Source: Synergistaceae bacterium
GTDB taxonomy: Bacteria; Synergistota; Synergistia; Synergistales; Aminithiophilaceae
Direction of reading: 5' to 3'
Assembly: GCA_016756725.1 (NCBI GenBank)
Contig: JAESII010000004.1
Span: 785,482-849,481, forward strand
Length of the DNA: 64,000 nucleotides
Shown: in pieces, positions 52,011 through 61,664 of the stretch
How the letters are laid out: every line of letters starts with the position of its first letter
How positions within the stretch are numbered: position 1 is the stretch's first letter
Translations under genes and position numbers: made by a program
The notes under the pieces: generated by a model
What the model saw: only the letters and a program-made list of their open reading frames with translations
What the model was told of the DNA's origin: nothing
Database searches by the model: none

Positions 52011-52046
52011 TTGGGATAGATACCATTAAACCATTGGGTGAGGTGG

Positions 52047-52075
52047 TTGTGTTTTTAACCGCTGAGGCATATAAT
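52047..52075 (+). promoter_or_regulatory. Promoter of the oligopeptide transporter operon
   Basis: A perfect TATAAT at 52070-52075 with TTGTGT 17 nt upstream (52047-52052). The predicted start lies about 85 nt before the ATG at 52167. Confidence 0.6.
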
Positions 52076-52166
52076 GATAATATCTGTCTTGCTCCTTCGT
52101 CGTTCTCTCCCTACCGGGACTTCTCTGAGCCAAGGAGAAGTTAAGATTGAGAAAGGTGGCGAAGCA

Positions 52167-53801
52167 ATGAAGAGAAAAATTTCCCCTCTGTTCAGTCTCC
52201 TTCTGGCCGGCATGCTGCTTTTGATGACCCTTTCGGCGGCGGTGGCCGAGGAACCCGTCTACGGCGGCATCCTCCGGTGGCGAGAGATCAACGACCCTCC
52301 CAAACTTGACCCGGCCATGGCCACCGACACCGTCTCGAGCCGCAATATCTACCTCATGTTCGACATGCTCGTCGACAACCACCCCGACGGCCAGGGCCTC
52401 GTCCCCCGCCTCGCCGAGAGCTGGGAGGGGAGCGACGGCGGCAAGGTCTGGACCTTCCACCTCCGTAAGGGTGTTCATTTCCACAAAGAGAATCAGGGGC
52501 AGCCCACGGAAAACGGCGGTCGCGAGGTGACGGCCGCCGACTGGAAATATTCCATGGAACGCCTCGTCAAGATCAACTCCCCCAGGGCCTACTTCATCGA
52601 CATGGTCAAGGGCTACCAGGATTTCGTCGATGGCAAGGCCGGGGAATGGACAGGCATCAAGGTCATCGACGACTACACCCTCCAGTTCGAGCTTGACTAC
52701 TCCTTCGCTCCCTTCGTCAGCGTCCTGGCCTACAACTCCTTCATGGTCGTCCCCAAAGAGGACGCCGAGAAGTGGGGCGCCGAATTCAACTTCCATCCCG
52801 TCGGCACGGGCGCCTTCATCCTCGACCGCTGGGATCATGACCAGAAGGCCGTCTACAAGCGCAATCCCGACTACTGGAAGCGCGACGCTCAGGGCCGCCA
52901 GCTTCCCTATCTCGACGGCGTCGAGATCGTCGTCATTCCCGACAACACCATCGCCTACGAGGAGTTCAAGAAGGGCAACATCGACGCCTTCCCCGACTTC
53001 CCTGACGAATTCTATCTCGAGGCCAAGGTCCGCTTCGGCGACCTCCTTCAGGAGCGTCCCTGGCTGGGAACCTATTACTACGGTTTCAACAACGCCAAGG
53101 CCCCCTTCAAGGACAACAAGACGCTCCGCCAGGCCATGAACTATGCCGTCGACCGCGAGCGCATCAACGACCTCGTCCTTGAGGGGCGGTACTATCCGGG
53201 CCGCGGCGTCCTGCCTCCGGGTATGCCCGGCTACAACCCCGACCTCAAGGGCTACGAGTACAACCCCGAACTGGCCAAGAAGCTGATGGCCGAGGCCGGC
53301 TATCCCGACGGCATCGAAGTGGAACTCAACGTCAACAACAATCCCCGCCACATGGCCGTTGCCGAGGCCATCCAGGCCCAGCTGGCCGAACTGGGCATCA
53401 AGCTCAACATCAAGGTCCTCGACTGGGGCGTCCATCTCGATCTCTGCGAGCGGGCCGAGACGGAGATGTTCCGCATGGGCTGGGTCGTCGACTATGCCGA
53501 CCCAGACAACTTCCTCTATGTCCTGCTTCACTCCTCCAATCACGGCTCCAAGGGCAACTACTCCTTCTTCAGCAACGCCAGGGCCGACGAGCTGATGGCC
53601 GCAGCCCGCGTCGAGACCGACTACGACAGGCGCATCGCGCTCTACCGCGAGGCCGAGAAGATCATCGTCGACGAGGCCCCCTGGATCTTCCTCTTCCACT
53701 ACACGACCAGCCTCCTGGGACAGGAGCGCGTCAGGAACCTCAACCTCCCCGCCTTCGGCGACTACACGACGCCTCTCGAGGTCGTCTGGGTCACGAAGTA
53801 G
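52167..53801 (+). CDS. ABC transporter peptide-binding protein (SBP family 5)
   Basis: A 544-residue periplasmic receptor with a Sec signal peptide (about 1-30, ending in SAAVAEE). The SBP_5 pattern is clear: VPRLAESWEGSDGGKVWTF-like entry, LRKGVHFH, VGTGAFILDRWDHDQKAVYKRNPDYW, TLRQAMNYAVDRERIN and a C-terminal WIFLFHYTT stretch. It captures di- or oligopeptides (less often nickel or opines) for the permease below. There is no lipobox, so it is soluble in the periplasm. The ATG at 52167 has AAAGGTGG upstream. Confidence 0.93.
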   Translation: MKRKISPLFSLLLAGMLLLMTLSAAVAEEPVYGGILRWREINDPPKLDPAMATDTVSSRNIYLMFDMLVDNHPDGQGLVPRLAESWEGSDGGKVWTFHLRKGVHFHKENQGQPTENGGREVTAADWKYSMERLVKINSPRAYFIDMVKGYQDFVDGKAGEWTGIKVIDDYTLQFELDYSFAPFVSVLAYNSFMVVPKEDAEKWGAEFNFHPVGTGAFILDRWDHDQKAVYKRNPDYWKRDAQGRQLPYLDGVEIVVIPDNTIAYEEFKKGNIDAFPDFPDEFYLEAKVRFGDLLQERPWLGTYYYGFNNAKAPFKDNKTLRQAMNYAVDRERINDLVLEGRYYPGRGVLPPGMPGYNPDLKGYEYNPELAKKLMAEAGYPDGIEVELNVNNNPRHMAVAEAIQAQLAELGIKLNIKVLDWGVHLDLCERAETEMFRMGWVVDYADPDNFLYVLLHSSNHGSKGNYSFFSNARADELMAAARVETDYDRRIALYREAEKIIVDEAPWIFLFHYTTSLLGQERVRNLNLPAFGDYTTPLEVVWVTK

Positions 53802-53868
53802 GGTCTTCTTCGGGGCGGGAGTCCGCCGGGATTCCCGCCCTTTCCCCGTCGGGAAGGGAGGTCATCTC

Positions 53869-54795
53869 GTGTTTTCCTATGTCATCCGCAAGATCCTCTA
53901 CGCCGTCCCCGTCGTCTGGGGCGTCGTCACCGTCGTTTTCATCCTCATGGCCGTCGTTCCCGGAGATCCCGCCCGTCTCATGATGGGCCAGCGGGGCGAC
54001 CCGGCCACCCTCGCCCGCATCCGGGCCGATCTGGGCCTCGATCTTCCCCTGCACAGACAGTACCTCCGTTTCCTCGGCGACCTGGCTCGGGGAGATCTGG
54101 GGACGTCCTACCGCAACAACGAGCGGGTCACGACGGCCCTGGCAAGCCGGTTCGGCGCCACCCTTCGCCTGGCCTTCTGGGCCATGGTCGTCGCCGCCGT
54201 CATCGGTGTCGCCGCCGGAATCCTCTCAGCGGTCAGGCAGTATTCCCTCTTCGACTACTCGGCCATGTTCATCGCCATCTCAGGCATAAGCGCTCCCGTC
54301 TTCTGGGTGGGCCTGCTGCTTCTGCTCGTCTTCGCCTACGGGTTCCACATCATTCCCGGTGTCGGCTACGGTGACGGAGACTGGCGCTACCTCGTCCTTC
54401 CCGTCATCACCCTCGGCGTCCGTCCCGCCGCTCTCATCGCACGCCTCACCCGATCCTGCATGCTCGAAGTGATGAGCCAGGATTACATCCGGACCGCCCG
54501 CGCCAAGGGGCTGGCCGAAAAGGTCGTCGTCCTCAAGCATGCCTTCAAAAACGCCCTCATTCCTGTCGTCACCATCATCGGGACTCAGGTGGCCGAGCTC
54601 CTCTCCGGGGCGGTCCTGACGGAGACGATCTTCGCCTGGCCCGGCGTGGGGCGCCTTGCCGTCGAAGCCCTGGTGGCCCGGGACTTTCCCATGATCCGCG
54701 GCACCGTCATCTTCATGGCCGTCCTCTTCCTCGTCGCCAACCTCCTCGTCGATCTCTCCTACGGTTTCATCGACCCGCGGATCCGCTACGACTAG
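53869..54795 (+). CDS. Peptide ABC transporter permease, DppB type
   Basis: A 308-residue inner-membrane permease with six membrane segments. The opening KILYAVPVVWGVVTVVFILM, the GDLGTSYRNNE loop, and the EAA loop that contacts the ATPases (YIRTARAKGLAEKVVVLKHAFKNAL) mark the OppB/DppB family. It pairs with the next gene, 10 nt downstream, to form the membrane channel. Confidence 0.94.
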   Translation: MFSYVIRKILYAVPVVWGVVTVVFILMAVVPGDPARLMMGQRGDPATLARIRADLGLDLPLHRQYLRFLGDLARGDLGTSYRNNERVTTALASRFGATLRLAFWAMVVAAVIGVAAGILSAVRQYSLFDYSAMFIAISGISAPVFWVGLLLLLVFAYGFHIIPGVGYGDGDWRYLVLPVITLGVRPAALIARLTRSCMLEVMSQDYIRTARAKGLAEKVVVLKHAFKNALIPVVTIIGTQVAELLSGAVLTETIFAWPGVGRLAVEALVARDFPMIRGTVIFMAVLFLVANLLVDLSYGFIDPRIRYD

Positions 54796-54805
54796 GGGGT
54801 CCTCC

Positions 54806-55699
54806 ATGACCGACGCCGCCAAAGAACGTCAAAAGGGGACAGGCCTGGGCTACGAGGCCTGGCTCCGATTCCGCCGCAACCGTCTGGCCATGGCCGGTCT
54901 CGTCATGGCCCTCTCCGTCATCCTGGCCGCGATCTTCGCTCCCTCGCTGGCTCCCTACGATCCCTTCAAGCAGCTCATCTGGACGGAAGGCCGCGCCGTG
55001 AGGCTCGCCGCCCCGTCGGCCGAGCACCTCATGGGGACCGACCTCTACGGCCGGGACATCCTGAGCCGCGTCCTCTACGGAGCGCGCATCTCCCTCCAGA
55101 TCGGCATCTTCGCCACCCTCGTCTCCATCGTCGTCGGCGTTCCTCTCGGAGCTTTGGCCGGCTACCGGGGAGGCTTCACCGACGACATCATCTCCTGGAT
55201 CATCAACGTCATCTTCGCCTTTCCCTTCTTCCTCTTCGTCCTCGCCGTCGTCGCCGTCTTCCAGAACCCCAGCATGATCGTCATCTACGTGGCCATCGGT
55301 CTCGTCAACTGGGTCTCCATCGCCCGTGTCGTCCGCGCCCAGTTCATCGCCCTCCGCGAGAGGGAGTTCGTCGAGGCCGCCCGAGCCCTGGGGCTGCCGA
55401 CGTGGCGCATCATCTTCGTCCACATCCTTCCCAATGCCCTCGCCCCCGTCATCGTTCAGGCCACCCTCGGCATGGGCAGCATCATCATGATCGAGGCCGG
55501 CTTGGCCTTCCTCGGCTTCGGCGCCCAGCCGCCCACGCCGAGCTGGGGGCTCATGATCTCGGAAGGGCAGAAGTATCTGGGACTGGGCAAATGGTGGTGG
55601 GCCATCTTCCCCGGCATGGCCATCACCTACACCGTCCTCGCCTTCAACTTTCTCGGCGACGGCCTCCGGGACGCCCTTGACGTCCGTCTCAAAAGGTAG
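54806..55699 (+). CDS. Peptide ABC transporter permease, DppC type
   Basis: A 297-residue permease with six membrane segments. It has the OppC/DppC features: an N-terminal cytoplasmic stretch with FRRNRLAMAGLVM, the HLMGTDLYGRDILSRVLYGARISL segment in pieces, the EAA loop FVEAARALGLPTWRIIFVHI, and the C-terminal LAFLGFGAQPPTPSWGLMIS. It follows DppB closely and abuts the ATPase gene. Confidence 0.94.
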   Translation: MTDAAKERQKGTGLGYEAWLRFRRNRLAMAGLVMALSVILAAIFAPSLAPYDPFKQLIWTEGRAVRLAAPSAEHLMGTDLYGRDILSRVLYGARISLQIGIFATLVSIVVGVPLGALAGYRGGFTDDIISWIINVIFAFPFFLFVLAVVAVFQNPSMIVIYVAIGLVNWVSIARVVRAQFIALREREFVEAARALGLPTWRIIFVHILPNALAPVIVQATLGMGSIIMIEAGLAFLGFGAQPPTPSWGLMISEGQKYLGLGKWWWAIFPGMAITYTVLAFNFLGDGLRDALDVRLKR

Positions 55700-55708
55700 G
55701 TGGCTTCC

Positions 55709-56701
55709 GTGAGCCTTCTCGAGATCAAGGGACTGAAAACCTGTTTCGACACCGACCGGGGAGTGGTCCGCGCCGTCGACGGCGTCTCCTTCTCCGTCGG
55801 GCCCGGCAGAACGCTGGGCGTCGTCGGTGAGTCGGGTTGCGGCAAGAGCGTCACGGCTCTCTCCATCCTCCGCCTCCTGCCCAGGCCCGTGGGGCGGATC
55901 GCCGCCGGATCGGTGCGCCTTCAGGGCCGGGAGCTCCTCCATCTCTCCGAAGGGGAGATGCGCTCCGTCCGGGGCAACGAGATCTCCATGATCTTTCAGG
56001 AGCCCATGACGAGCCTCAACCCCGTCTACACCATCGGGGACCAGATCGCCGAGCCCCTCATGCTTCATCAGAAGCTGAACCGCCGCCAGGCCCTGGACCG
56101 TGCCGTCGAGATGCTCCAGGTCGTGGGCATCGCCAACGCCGAACGGCGCGTCGCCGAATACCCCCATCAGCTCTCGGGCGGACAGCGCCAGCGGGCCATG
56201 ATCGCCATGGCCCTGGCCTGCCGGCCGGCCCTGCTCATCGCCGACGAGCCGACGACGGCCCTTGACGTCACCGTTCAGGCCCAGATCCTGGATCTCATGA
56301 ACGACCTCAAGAAGCAGTTCGGCTCGTCGGTCCTGCTCATCACCCACGCCCTCGGCGTCATCGCCGAGACGGCCCAGCGCGTCGTCGTCATGTATGCCGG
56401 CCGTGTCGTCGAAGAGGCCGATGTGGAGCCCCTTTTCGACGAGCCCCTTCACCCCTACACCCGGGGCCTGCTCCGTTCCATCCCCCGTCTCGACTGTGAC
56501 CGGTCGAGGCTGGACGTCATCCCCGGCGTCGTCCCCAACCCTCTCGACTTTCCGCCGGGATGCCGCTTCCACAACCGCTGCGACTGCGTCTTCGACCGCT
56601 GCCGCCGCGAGGAGCCGCCCCTCTTTCTCTTCGGCGGCCGCTCCGTGCGCTGCTGGCTCTATGAGGAGGACTGCAGAAAGGAGGGGGTCTGCGATGATTG
56701 A
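55709..56701 (+). CDS. Peptide ABC transporter ATPase, DppD type
   Basis: A 330-residue ATPase: Walker [11 protein letters not shown]-loop [10 protein letters not shown], signature LSGGQRQR, Walker [14 protein letters not shown]-loop THALGV. The C-terminal extension ends in [14 protein letters not shown], which in some peptide importers binds an iron-sulfur cluster. I prefer the GTG at 55709, preceded by AGGTAGGTGG at good distance, over the GTG at 55700. It overlaps the next ATPase by 8 nt. Confidence 0.93.
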   Translation: MSLLEIKGLKTCFDTDRGVVRAVDGVSFSVGPGRTLGVVGESGCGKSVTALSILRLLPRPVGRIAAGSVRLQGRELLHLSEGEMRSVRGNEISMIFQEPMTSLNPVYTIGDQIAEPLMLHQKLNRRQALDRAVEMLQVVGIANAERRVAEYPHQLSGGQRQRAMIAMALACRPALLIADEPTTALDVTVQAQILDLMNDLKKQFGSSVLLITHALGVIAETAQRVVVMYAGRVVEEADVEPLFDEPLHPYTRGLLRSIPRLDCDRSRLDVIPGVVPNPLDFPPGCRFHNRCDCVFDRCRREEPPLFLFGGRSVRCWLYEEDCRKEGVCDD

Positions 56702-57668
56702 GGCAGGCTCGCGCTACCTGACCGTCAGGGGGCTCAAGAAGTACTTCCCCCTCCGCAGGGGCGTCTTCCGCCGAGCCTCCGGCCAGATCAAGGCCGTCGA
56801 CGACGTCTCCTTCTTCATCAACGAAAGGGAGACTCTCGGGCTGGTGGGGGAGTCGGGCTGCGGCAAATCGACGACGGGCCGCACCCTGCTCCACCTCCTT
56901 GAGCCGACGGAAGGCGAGGTCCACTTCGACGGCTGCGACGTCGGCCGGATCCTGAAGGAAGACCCCAAAGAGCTGCGACGCCAGATGCAGATCATCTTTC
57001 AGGACCCCTACGGCAGTCTCAACCCCCGGATGACCGTCTTCAACATCGTCGGCGAGGCCGTCGGCTATCACGGACTTGTCGCCTCGTCCGCCCTGGACGA
57101 CTATGTCTGCGACATGCTCGCCCGGTGCGGCCTCAGGCCGGAACACCGTTTCCGCTACCCTCACGAGTTCTCCGGAGGTCAGAGGCAGCGCATCGGCATC
57201 GCCCGCGCCCTGGCCCTCAAGCCGCGCTTCGTCGTCTGCGACGAGCCCGTATCGGCTCTCGACGTCTCCATCCAGAGCCAGGTCCTGAACCTCCTCAAGG
57301 ACCTCCAGGAGGAGATGAAGCTCACCTACCTTTTCATCTCCCACGACCTTTCCGTCGTCCGCCATATCTCCGACCGCATCGCCGTCATGTACCTGGGCCG
57401 CCTCGTCGAACTGGCCGCCAAGGCCGACTTCTTCTCCAATCCCCTTCACCCCTACACCCAGGCCCTTCTGTCGGCCATTCCCCTGCCGGACCCGAGGCGG
57501 AAAGGGAAGAGGATCCTCCTCGAAGGGGACGTCCCGTCGCCCATCAACCCCCCTCCGGGTTGCCCTTTCCATACCCGCTGTCCCAAGGCAACCGAGCGGT
57601 GCCGTGTCGACGTGCCGCCCCTCGTCGACGTCGGCGGCGACCATTTCGTCGCCTGCTTTCTCGATTGA
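56694..57668 (+). CDS. Peptide ABC transporter ATPase, DppF type
   Basis: A 324-residue second ATPase: Walker [15 protein letters not shown]-loop [12 protein letters not shown], signature [15 protein letters not shown], Walker [15 protein letters not shown]-loop SHDLSVV, and the C-terminal [15 protein letters not shown] cysteine motif. ATGATTGA overlaps the DppD stop, and AAAGGAGGGG is the ribosome site. It is the last gene of the operon. Its stop lies against the remains of a minus-strand transporter gene. Confidence 0.94.
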   Translation: MIEAGSRYLTVRGLKKYFPLRRGVFRRASGQIKAVDDVSFFINERETLGLVGESGCGKSTTGRTLLHLLEPTEGEVHFDGCDVGRILKEDPKELRRQMQIIFQDPYGSLNPRMTVFNIVGEAVGYHGLVASSALDDYVCDMLARCGLRPEHRFRYPHEFSGGQRQRIGIARALALKPRFVVCDEPVSALDVSIQSQVLNLLKDLQEEMKLTYLFISHDLSVVRHISDRIAVMYLGRLVELAAKADFFSNPLHPYTQALLSAIPLPDPRRKGKRILLEGDVPSPINPPPGCPFHTRCPKATERCRVDVPPLVDVGGDHFVACFLD

Positions 57669-57923
57669 GGCGATCAGGCCGAACGGCAGCATGACGAACT
57701 GCGAAACGAAGATTTCCTTGTTGTCGATGACCATCCTCGGCCCCGGGACCCATCCCTGAAGGAGGAGGGCGCCGAAGATGCTTTGAATGGTCAGGCCGAA
57801 GACGGCGACCATGAACGTTTCGGCGGGACCGAACCGGAGGGAGAGATCGGCCGTGATCGCCCTGTCGAAGAGGCCGCCGGTGTAGATCGAGGGCAAAAAG
57901 ACCGGGGACGACAGGGCGTCCAT
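57669..57923 (-). pseudogene. TctA permease remnant (tripartite tricarboxylate transporter)
   Basis: On the minus strand a frame from 57923 encodes LSLRFGPAETFMVAVFGLTI, close to a conserved central TctA segment (ALKFGPPEYF..GL). It jumps directly to GWVPGPRMVIDNKEIF, which matches a segment normally far downstream (QPGPxLF). Only about 85 of about 500 residues are left. The frame then runs into the antisense of the dppF gene. Internal deletion and truncation are evident. Confidence 0.72.
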
Positions 57924-57998
57924 GGCGTCAGCTCCAGGAATTCAGAATGCCTGATGGCAGAGAAATCTTGAGAAGATAACTGAAGATAAACCGCATTG

Positions 57999-58139
57999 CT
58001 ATCTTATTGGCTTATAGACCCCTAGCAAGACCAAGATGCAGAAAAAACTTCTAAAAACTAAGGTAATTAAAACCAACGAGCATGGCAATGCTAATCCTAA
58101 AACAGCAAGTTTCCCTTTATCGAAGACAGGTCCGTCCAT
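57999..58139 (-). CDS. Possible 46-residue membrane peptide
   Basis: A minus-strand ATG at 58139 opens a 46-codon frame (MDGPVFDKGKLAVLGLALPC, then a hydrophobic stretch to LVLLGVYKPIR). It could span the membrane once or twice. There is no good ribosome site. It lies between the TctA and TctC remnants, where TctB would be expected, and may only be debris. The stretch is AT-rich against its surroundings. Confidence 0.25.
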   Translation of the reverse strand: MDGPVFDKGKLAVLGLALPCSLVLITLVFRSFFCILVLLGVYKPIR

Positions 58140-58330
58140 GTTCGTAGATTTTAGGTGCGGGCCTATCTTTCTTTATGGTTATTATAATCCCGAGGACGAA
58201 CGCAAAGATTGAGGGCAGGAACAACCAGCAACACGTTTTTCCTGCCCTTCTCCAGAGAGTGGACCAAAGAGGCCATAGCCCCGATCGCGGATAAAGAAGA
58301 AACTAAAAGGATCTGCAATAGCCGTTCCAT
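58117..58330 (-). pseudogene. Frameshifted small membrane protein, position of TctB
   Basis: A minus-strand ATG at 58330 (MERLLQILLVSSLSAIGAMA) encodes one hydrophobic helix. A shift near 58220 is needed to continue into LPSIFAFVLGIIITIKKDR and a second helix, ending at 58117. In tripartite tricarboxylate transporter operons the small membrane subunit TctB lies between TctC and TctA, as here. The sequence itself is too short and worn to identify. Confidence 0.4.
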
Positions 58331-58367
58331 CGTCTTTCCCTGACTTTGCTTGGTAAGTTAACAGCGA

Positions 58368-58562
58368 GCTCTGCCGATGAAAGGTGCGGCAGTCAGCATG
58401 AGGGTGTCGTTCGCCAGGTGCCGTCGTCGCCTCGACCCTTGAAAACGGGCTTGCCCCTTCCTGCCTGTTGTCGACGACGACGGGCAGGCCGAGATAGCTC
58501 TCCCAGCACTTGGCCAGGCCTCTGGCCGGGTAGATCGCGGGCTGAAGGAGGGGAAGCGTCCT
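58368..58562 (-). pseudogene. TctC solute-receptor remnant
   Basis: In one minus-strand frame the sequence reads GLAKCWESYLGLPVVVDNRQ, matching the TctC pattern ALAxxLxxxLGQPVVVENRPG. After a frameshift near 58415 it continues NDTLMLTAAPFIGRA, matching the PDGYTLLL segment that normally follows. It begins right after the lspA stop. About 60 residues of an original of about 320 remain. Confidence 0.68.
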
Positions 58563-58563
58563 G

Positions 58564-59028
58564 TCAAGAGATGTTCCGGGGGGGCCCTTGGCCTCGGCTC
58601 CTTCTTTTTGGAGCCCTTCGCCCGAGGAGGATCAGCAGTCCCCCGGCGATGAGGGCCAGGTCGGCGCCGTTGAGGTGGACCGTCGTGGGCAGGGAGGGCA
58701 GGGGAGCCGGCAGGGTGAGGGGGAGGGGCAGGGGAAGGTAGTCCATGACGGCGCCGAAACGGAGCCGGTCGACGGCATTGCTGACCGTCCCGGCCCAGAG
58801 GAGGATCAGGCCGATGGGGGTGAACCGGTTGCGGCTCTGACGGCAGAGCGCGGTGATGCCGGCCAGGCCGGCCAGGCCCAGGGCCGTCGTCGTCGCCGAG
58901 GCGCCGAAGGCGGAGAGGGCGACGCCCCTGTTCCAGGTGACGGGGAGATCGAGGGCCCGGATGATGGCTGAAAGAATCTGCAGGTCGGCCGCCAGGGCGA
59001 GAGAGAGGACGATTCTTTTCCCGGTCAT
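58564..59028 (-). CDS. lspA: Lipoprotein signal peptidase (signal peptidase II)
   Basis: A 154-residue inner-membrane protease with four hydrophobic segments. It keeps the LspA landmarks in order: NRGVALSAF, GTVSNAVDRLRFGAVMDYL with the first catalytic Asp, and HLNGADLALIAGG with the second. It removes signal peptides from prolipoproteins such as the one at 50.6 kb. The divergence from textbook LspA (VSNAVDR in place of LGNLIDR) is moderate, and a second copy elsewhere would not be surprising. It lies 54 nt downstream of the phosphomutase gene. Confidence 0.8.
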   Translation of the reverse strand: MTGKRIVLSLALAADLQILSAIIRALDLPVTWNRGVALSAFGASATTTALGLAGLAGITALCRQSRNRFTPIGLILLWAGTVSNAVDRLRFGAVMDYLPLPLPLTLPAPLPSLPTTVHLNGADLALIAGGLLILLGRRAPKRRSRGQGPPRNIS

Positions 59029-59082
59029 CGGCTCACCGCATCGAAAGGCGGCGCGCTCTTCATGAGCGCGCCGCCCTCTTTT

Positions 59083-60465
59083 CTAATATTCCCAGTCGAA
59101 GTCGGCCACGCCGGCGGCGAGAATGCGCTCTTTCATGTCCTTCTCGATCCGCTTCAGGGCCTCTTCGTCCTGTCCCTCGCAGCGGGCGACGATGACGGGC
59201 TGGGTGTTGGAGGCCCGCACCAGTCCCCATCCGTCGCCGTAGAGGATGCGGACGCCGTCGACGGTGATGGCCTCGTGGTCCTTGAGGGCTCCTTCCCTGA
59301 TGGCGTCGATGACGTCGAACTTGATGGCGTCGGGGCAGTCGATGCGCGTTTCCGCCGTGCTCGGGTAGGAGGGGATGGTGTCGAGGATCTCCGAGAGTTT
59401 CCGTTCCTCCCTGGCCAGCAGGCGCAGGAGCCTCCCGGCGGCGTAGAAGGCGTCGTCGAAGCCGTAGAATTCGTCGGCGAAGAACATGTGTCCCGAGACC
59501 TCGCCCGTGAAGAGGGCGTCCACTTCCCTCATCTTGGCCTTGATCGGCGAATGGCCCGACTTGTAGAAGATGACCTGGCCGCCCATGCGCTCGATCTCCT
59601 CGACCAGAGCCTGGGAGGATTTGACCTCGACGATGCAGGGCGTCCCGGGATGGTCGGGGAGAATCTCCCGCCAGTAGAGGGCCATCAGGGTGTCGCCGAA
59701 GATCACCCGCCCCCTGTCGTCGACGACGCCGATCCGGTCCGAATCGCCGTCGAAGCCGATGCCGACGTCGGCGCCCTCGCGGAGGACGGCGGCGATCAGG
59801 TCCTGCAGGTTCTCCCGTTTCGTCGGGTCCGGGTGGTGGTTGGGGAAGGTGCCGTCGGGCTCGCAGAAGAGGGGGATCACCTCGCAGCCCAGCCCCTGGA
59901 GGAACTCTTCGATCATCAGTGCCGCCGTGCCGTTGCCGGCGTCGGCGACGACCTTGAGAGGACGCTTGAGCTTCAGCTTGGACAGGAGCATGGCGATGTA
60001 GGCGTCGCTGATGTCGACGGTCGTCACCGTGCCCGGCTCCTCGCTGGTGACAAAGTGGTCGTCGACGATGGTCTGCAGGATTTCCTGAATCTGCTCGCCG
60101 AAGAGGGTGGCCTTGCCGTCGGCCAGCTTGAGGCCGTTGAATTCCTTCGGGTTGTGGCTCCCCGTGATCATGACGCCTCCGCCGGCCTCGAAGTGATAGA
60201 GGCTCCAGTAGAAGAGGGGCGTCGTCGCCTTGCCGATGTCGATCACGTCCAGGCCTGTCGCGGTGAGCCCGTCGATGAGGTTTCGGCGGATCCTTTCCGT
60301 CGAGAGTCTCACGTCGCCGCCGACGGTGGCCGTCTTGACCCCCTTGCGGACCAGCCGGGTCCCGAGGGCCCGGCCGATGAGCTCCACCGTCGCCGGCGTC
60401 AGCTCTTCCTCGGCAAGGCCGCGGATGTCGTATTCCCTGAAGATGTGGGGTGCCACGTTGGCCAT
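59083..60465 (-). CDS. Phosphomannomutase / phosphoglucomutase
   Basis: A 460-residue member of the alpha-D-phosphohexomutase family, AlgC/ManB type. All four active-site loops are present: the phosphoserine loop TGSHNPKEFNG, the Mg loop GFDGDSDRIG, the sugar loop FTGEVSGHMFF and the phosphate loop RASNTQPVIVARCEG. It interconverts hexose 1- and 6-phosphates for cell-envelope polysaccharides. EYDIRG near residue 12 is typical. A hairpin rich in GCGCGCC follows the stop (about 59047-59078). Confidence 0.93.
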   Translation of the reverse strand: MANVAPHIFREYDIRGLAEEELTPATVELIGRALGTRLVRKGVKTATVGGDVRLSTERIRRNLIDGLTATGLDVIDIGKATTPLFYWSLYHFEAGGGVMITGSHNPKEFNGLKLADGKATLFGEQIQEILQTIVDDHFVTSEEPGTVTTVDISDAYIAMLLSKLKLKRPLKVVADAGNGTAALMIEEFLQGLGCEVIPLFCEPDGTFPNHHPDPTKRENLQDLIAAVLREGADVGIGFDGDSDRIGVVDDRGRVIFGDTLMALYWREILPDHPGTPCIVEVKSSQALVEEIERMGGQVIFYKSGHSPIKAKMREVDALFTGEVSGHMFFADEFYGFDDAFYAAGRLLRLLAREERKLSEILDTIPSYPSTAETRIDCPDAIKFDVIDAIREGALKDHEAITVDGVRILYGDGWGLVRASNTQPVIVARCEGQDEEALKRIEKDMKERILAAGVADFDWEY

Positions 60466-60518
60466 GTTATCACCCTCCTGAAGATGAAATCGCTTTGGTT
60501 ATCCTTTCCATTATACCG

Positions 60519-61664
60519 TTATACCGTCTTTGAGTTCGTCTTGATCTTCGCCTTGCCCGCCAGCCTCTTCAGGCGATGGTCGATGGCCCCCTTCCGGCTC
60601 CGCCATAGGGATGGGGCGGTGAAGGGCCTCTGTCTCAGGAGCAGGTCCCGGGCTTTTTCAGCCCAGGCCTGGGCCCGGGGCAGGTCGTCGAGACGGTGCT
60701 CCCAGGCCTTGCTGAGCTCGACGGCGACGGAGAAAGGATCGGCGCTGGCTCCGTAGGCCTCCTCCCAGAGGGTGACGGCGTCGCCCCAGCGTCGTTCCGC
60801 CTTGGCGGCCCAAGCCAGACATTCCAGGGAACCCCGGGCCCCGGCGCTGCGGGCTTTCTGCCAGAGGCGGTGCGCCTCGTCGCGCCGACCCCGACGTCGC
60901 CAGGCCTCGCCGGCGGCGACGAGCTCCTCGCCGTCTTCCGTCTCGCCCGACAGGACTCTGGCGAGGCGGCTCCGGAGCAGGGCCAGGGCCACCAGATCCA
61001 TCCGATTGTGGTAGAAGACGCCGGCCAGGACGGAGGCGTCGCCGTCGGCGAGGAACTGGCGGTAGAGTTCGGGCACGAGGCTGCCCGGCACGTCGTCGCC
61101 GCTCCGCCTCAGGCCGAGGACGGATCGCTCCACCTCGCCGAGGCGGCAGCTGGGGAGGCGATTCCGCCAGAGGGCCCGGGCCAGATGAAGGAGGTCGAGA
61201 TGGCCCTCGGGGTCAAGGGGCCCCTTCCGGTGGAGGATACGCCGCGTCTCGACGAGGGGCACGTCGAAGCGCTTGCCGTTGTAGGTCACCAGCGGCGACC
61301 GGGGGGGCAGAGTCCCGTCGAGGGCCTCAAGCCAGGATTTTTCCGCGGCCGGGGTGGCCAAAAAGAGCTGGCTCACCGCAAGGGAATCGCCGTCGAGGCG
61401 GCCCACGCCGGCGAGGAAGGCGTAGGTTCCCGTCCCTCCCGCCAGGCCCGTCGTCTCCAGGTCGAAGCAGAGGGCTCCTGATCGGTCGCCCCACTCCGTC
61501 AGGAGAGGAGCCTCGCCGAGGCCGAGGGAAATCGTCTCCTCCAGAAGGAAGACGCCCTCATCGAGCCAGCGCCCCGGCGGCAGGCCCCGCAGGGGGAGTT
61601 TCTCCTTCGGCCCTTCCCGGGCCGGCCCCAGCATGACTTCGAGGCGGGAAAAGAGGCGGCTCAC
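60519..61664 (-). CDS. mrfB: RNase H-like 3'-5' exonuclease (YprB), MrfB
   Basis: A 381-residue DEDD-family exonuclease with a TPR-like C-terminal half. The nuclease residues are visible in CFDLETTGLAGGTGTY, LVTYNGKRFDVPLVETR, LLHLARALWRNRLPSCRL and FYHNRMDLVALALL. In Bacillus subtilis MrfB works with the helicase MrfA to repair mitomycin C damage without UvrA. The start is a GTG at 61664 whose bases overlap the mrfA stop (GTGA), which couples the two genes. A longer frame upstream merely shadows the end of mrfA. Confidence 0.85.
   Translation of the reverse strand: MSRLFSRLEVMLGPAREGPKEKLPLRGLPPGRWLDEGVFLLEETISLGLGEAPLLTEWGDRSGALCFDLETTGLAGGTGTYAFLAGVGRLDGDSLAVSQLFLATPAAEKSWLEALDGTLPPRSPLVTYNGKRFDVPLVETRRILHRKGPLDPEGHLDLLHLARALWRNRLPSCRLGEVERSVLGLRRSGDDVPGSLVPELYRQFLADGDASVLAGVFYHNRMDLVALALLRSRLARVLSGETEDGEELVAAGEAWRRRGRRDEAHRLWQKARSAGARGSLECLAWAAKAERRWGDAVTLWEEAYGASADPFSVAVELSKAWEHRLDDLPRAQAWAEKARDLLLRQRPFTAPSLWRSRKGAIDHRLKRLAGKAKIKTNSKTV

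Noticed and set aside
54767..56572. 601-codon open frame opposite the peptide permease/ATPase genes
   Set aside because: It is antisense to intact ABC transporter genes and without motifs.
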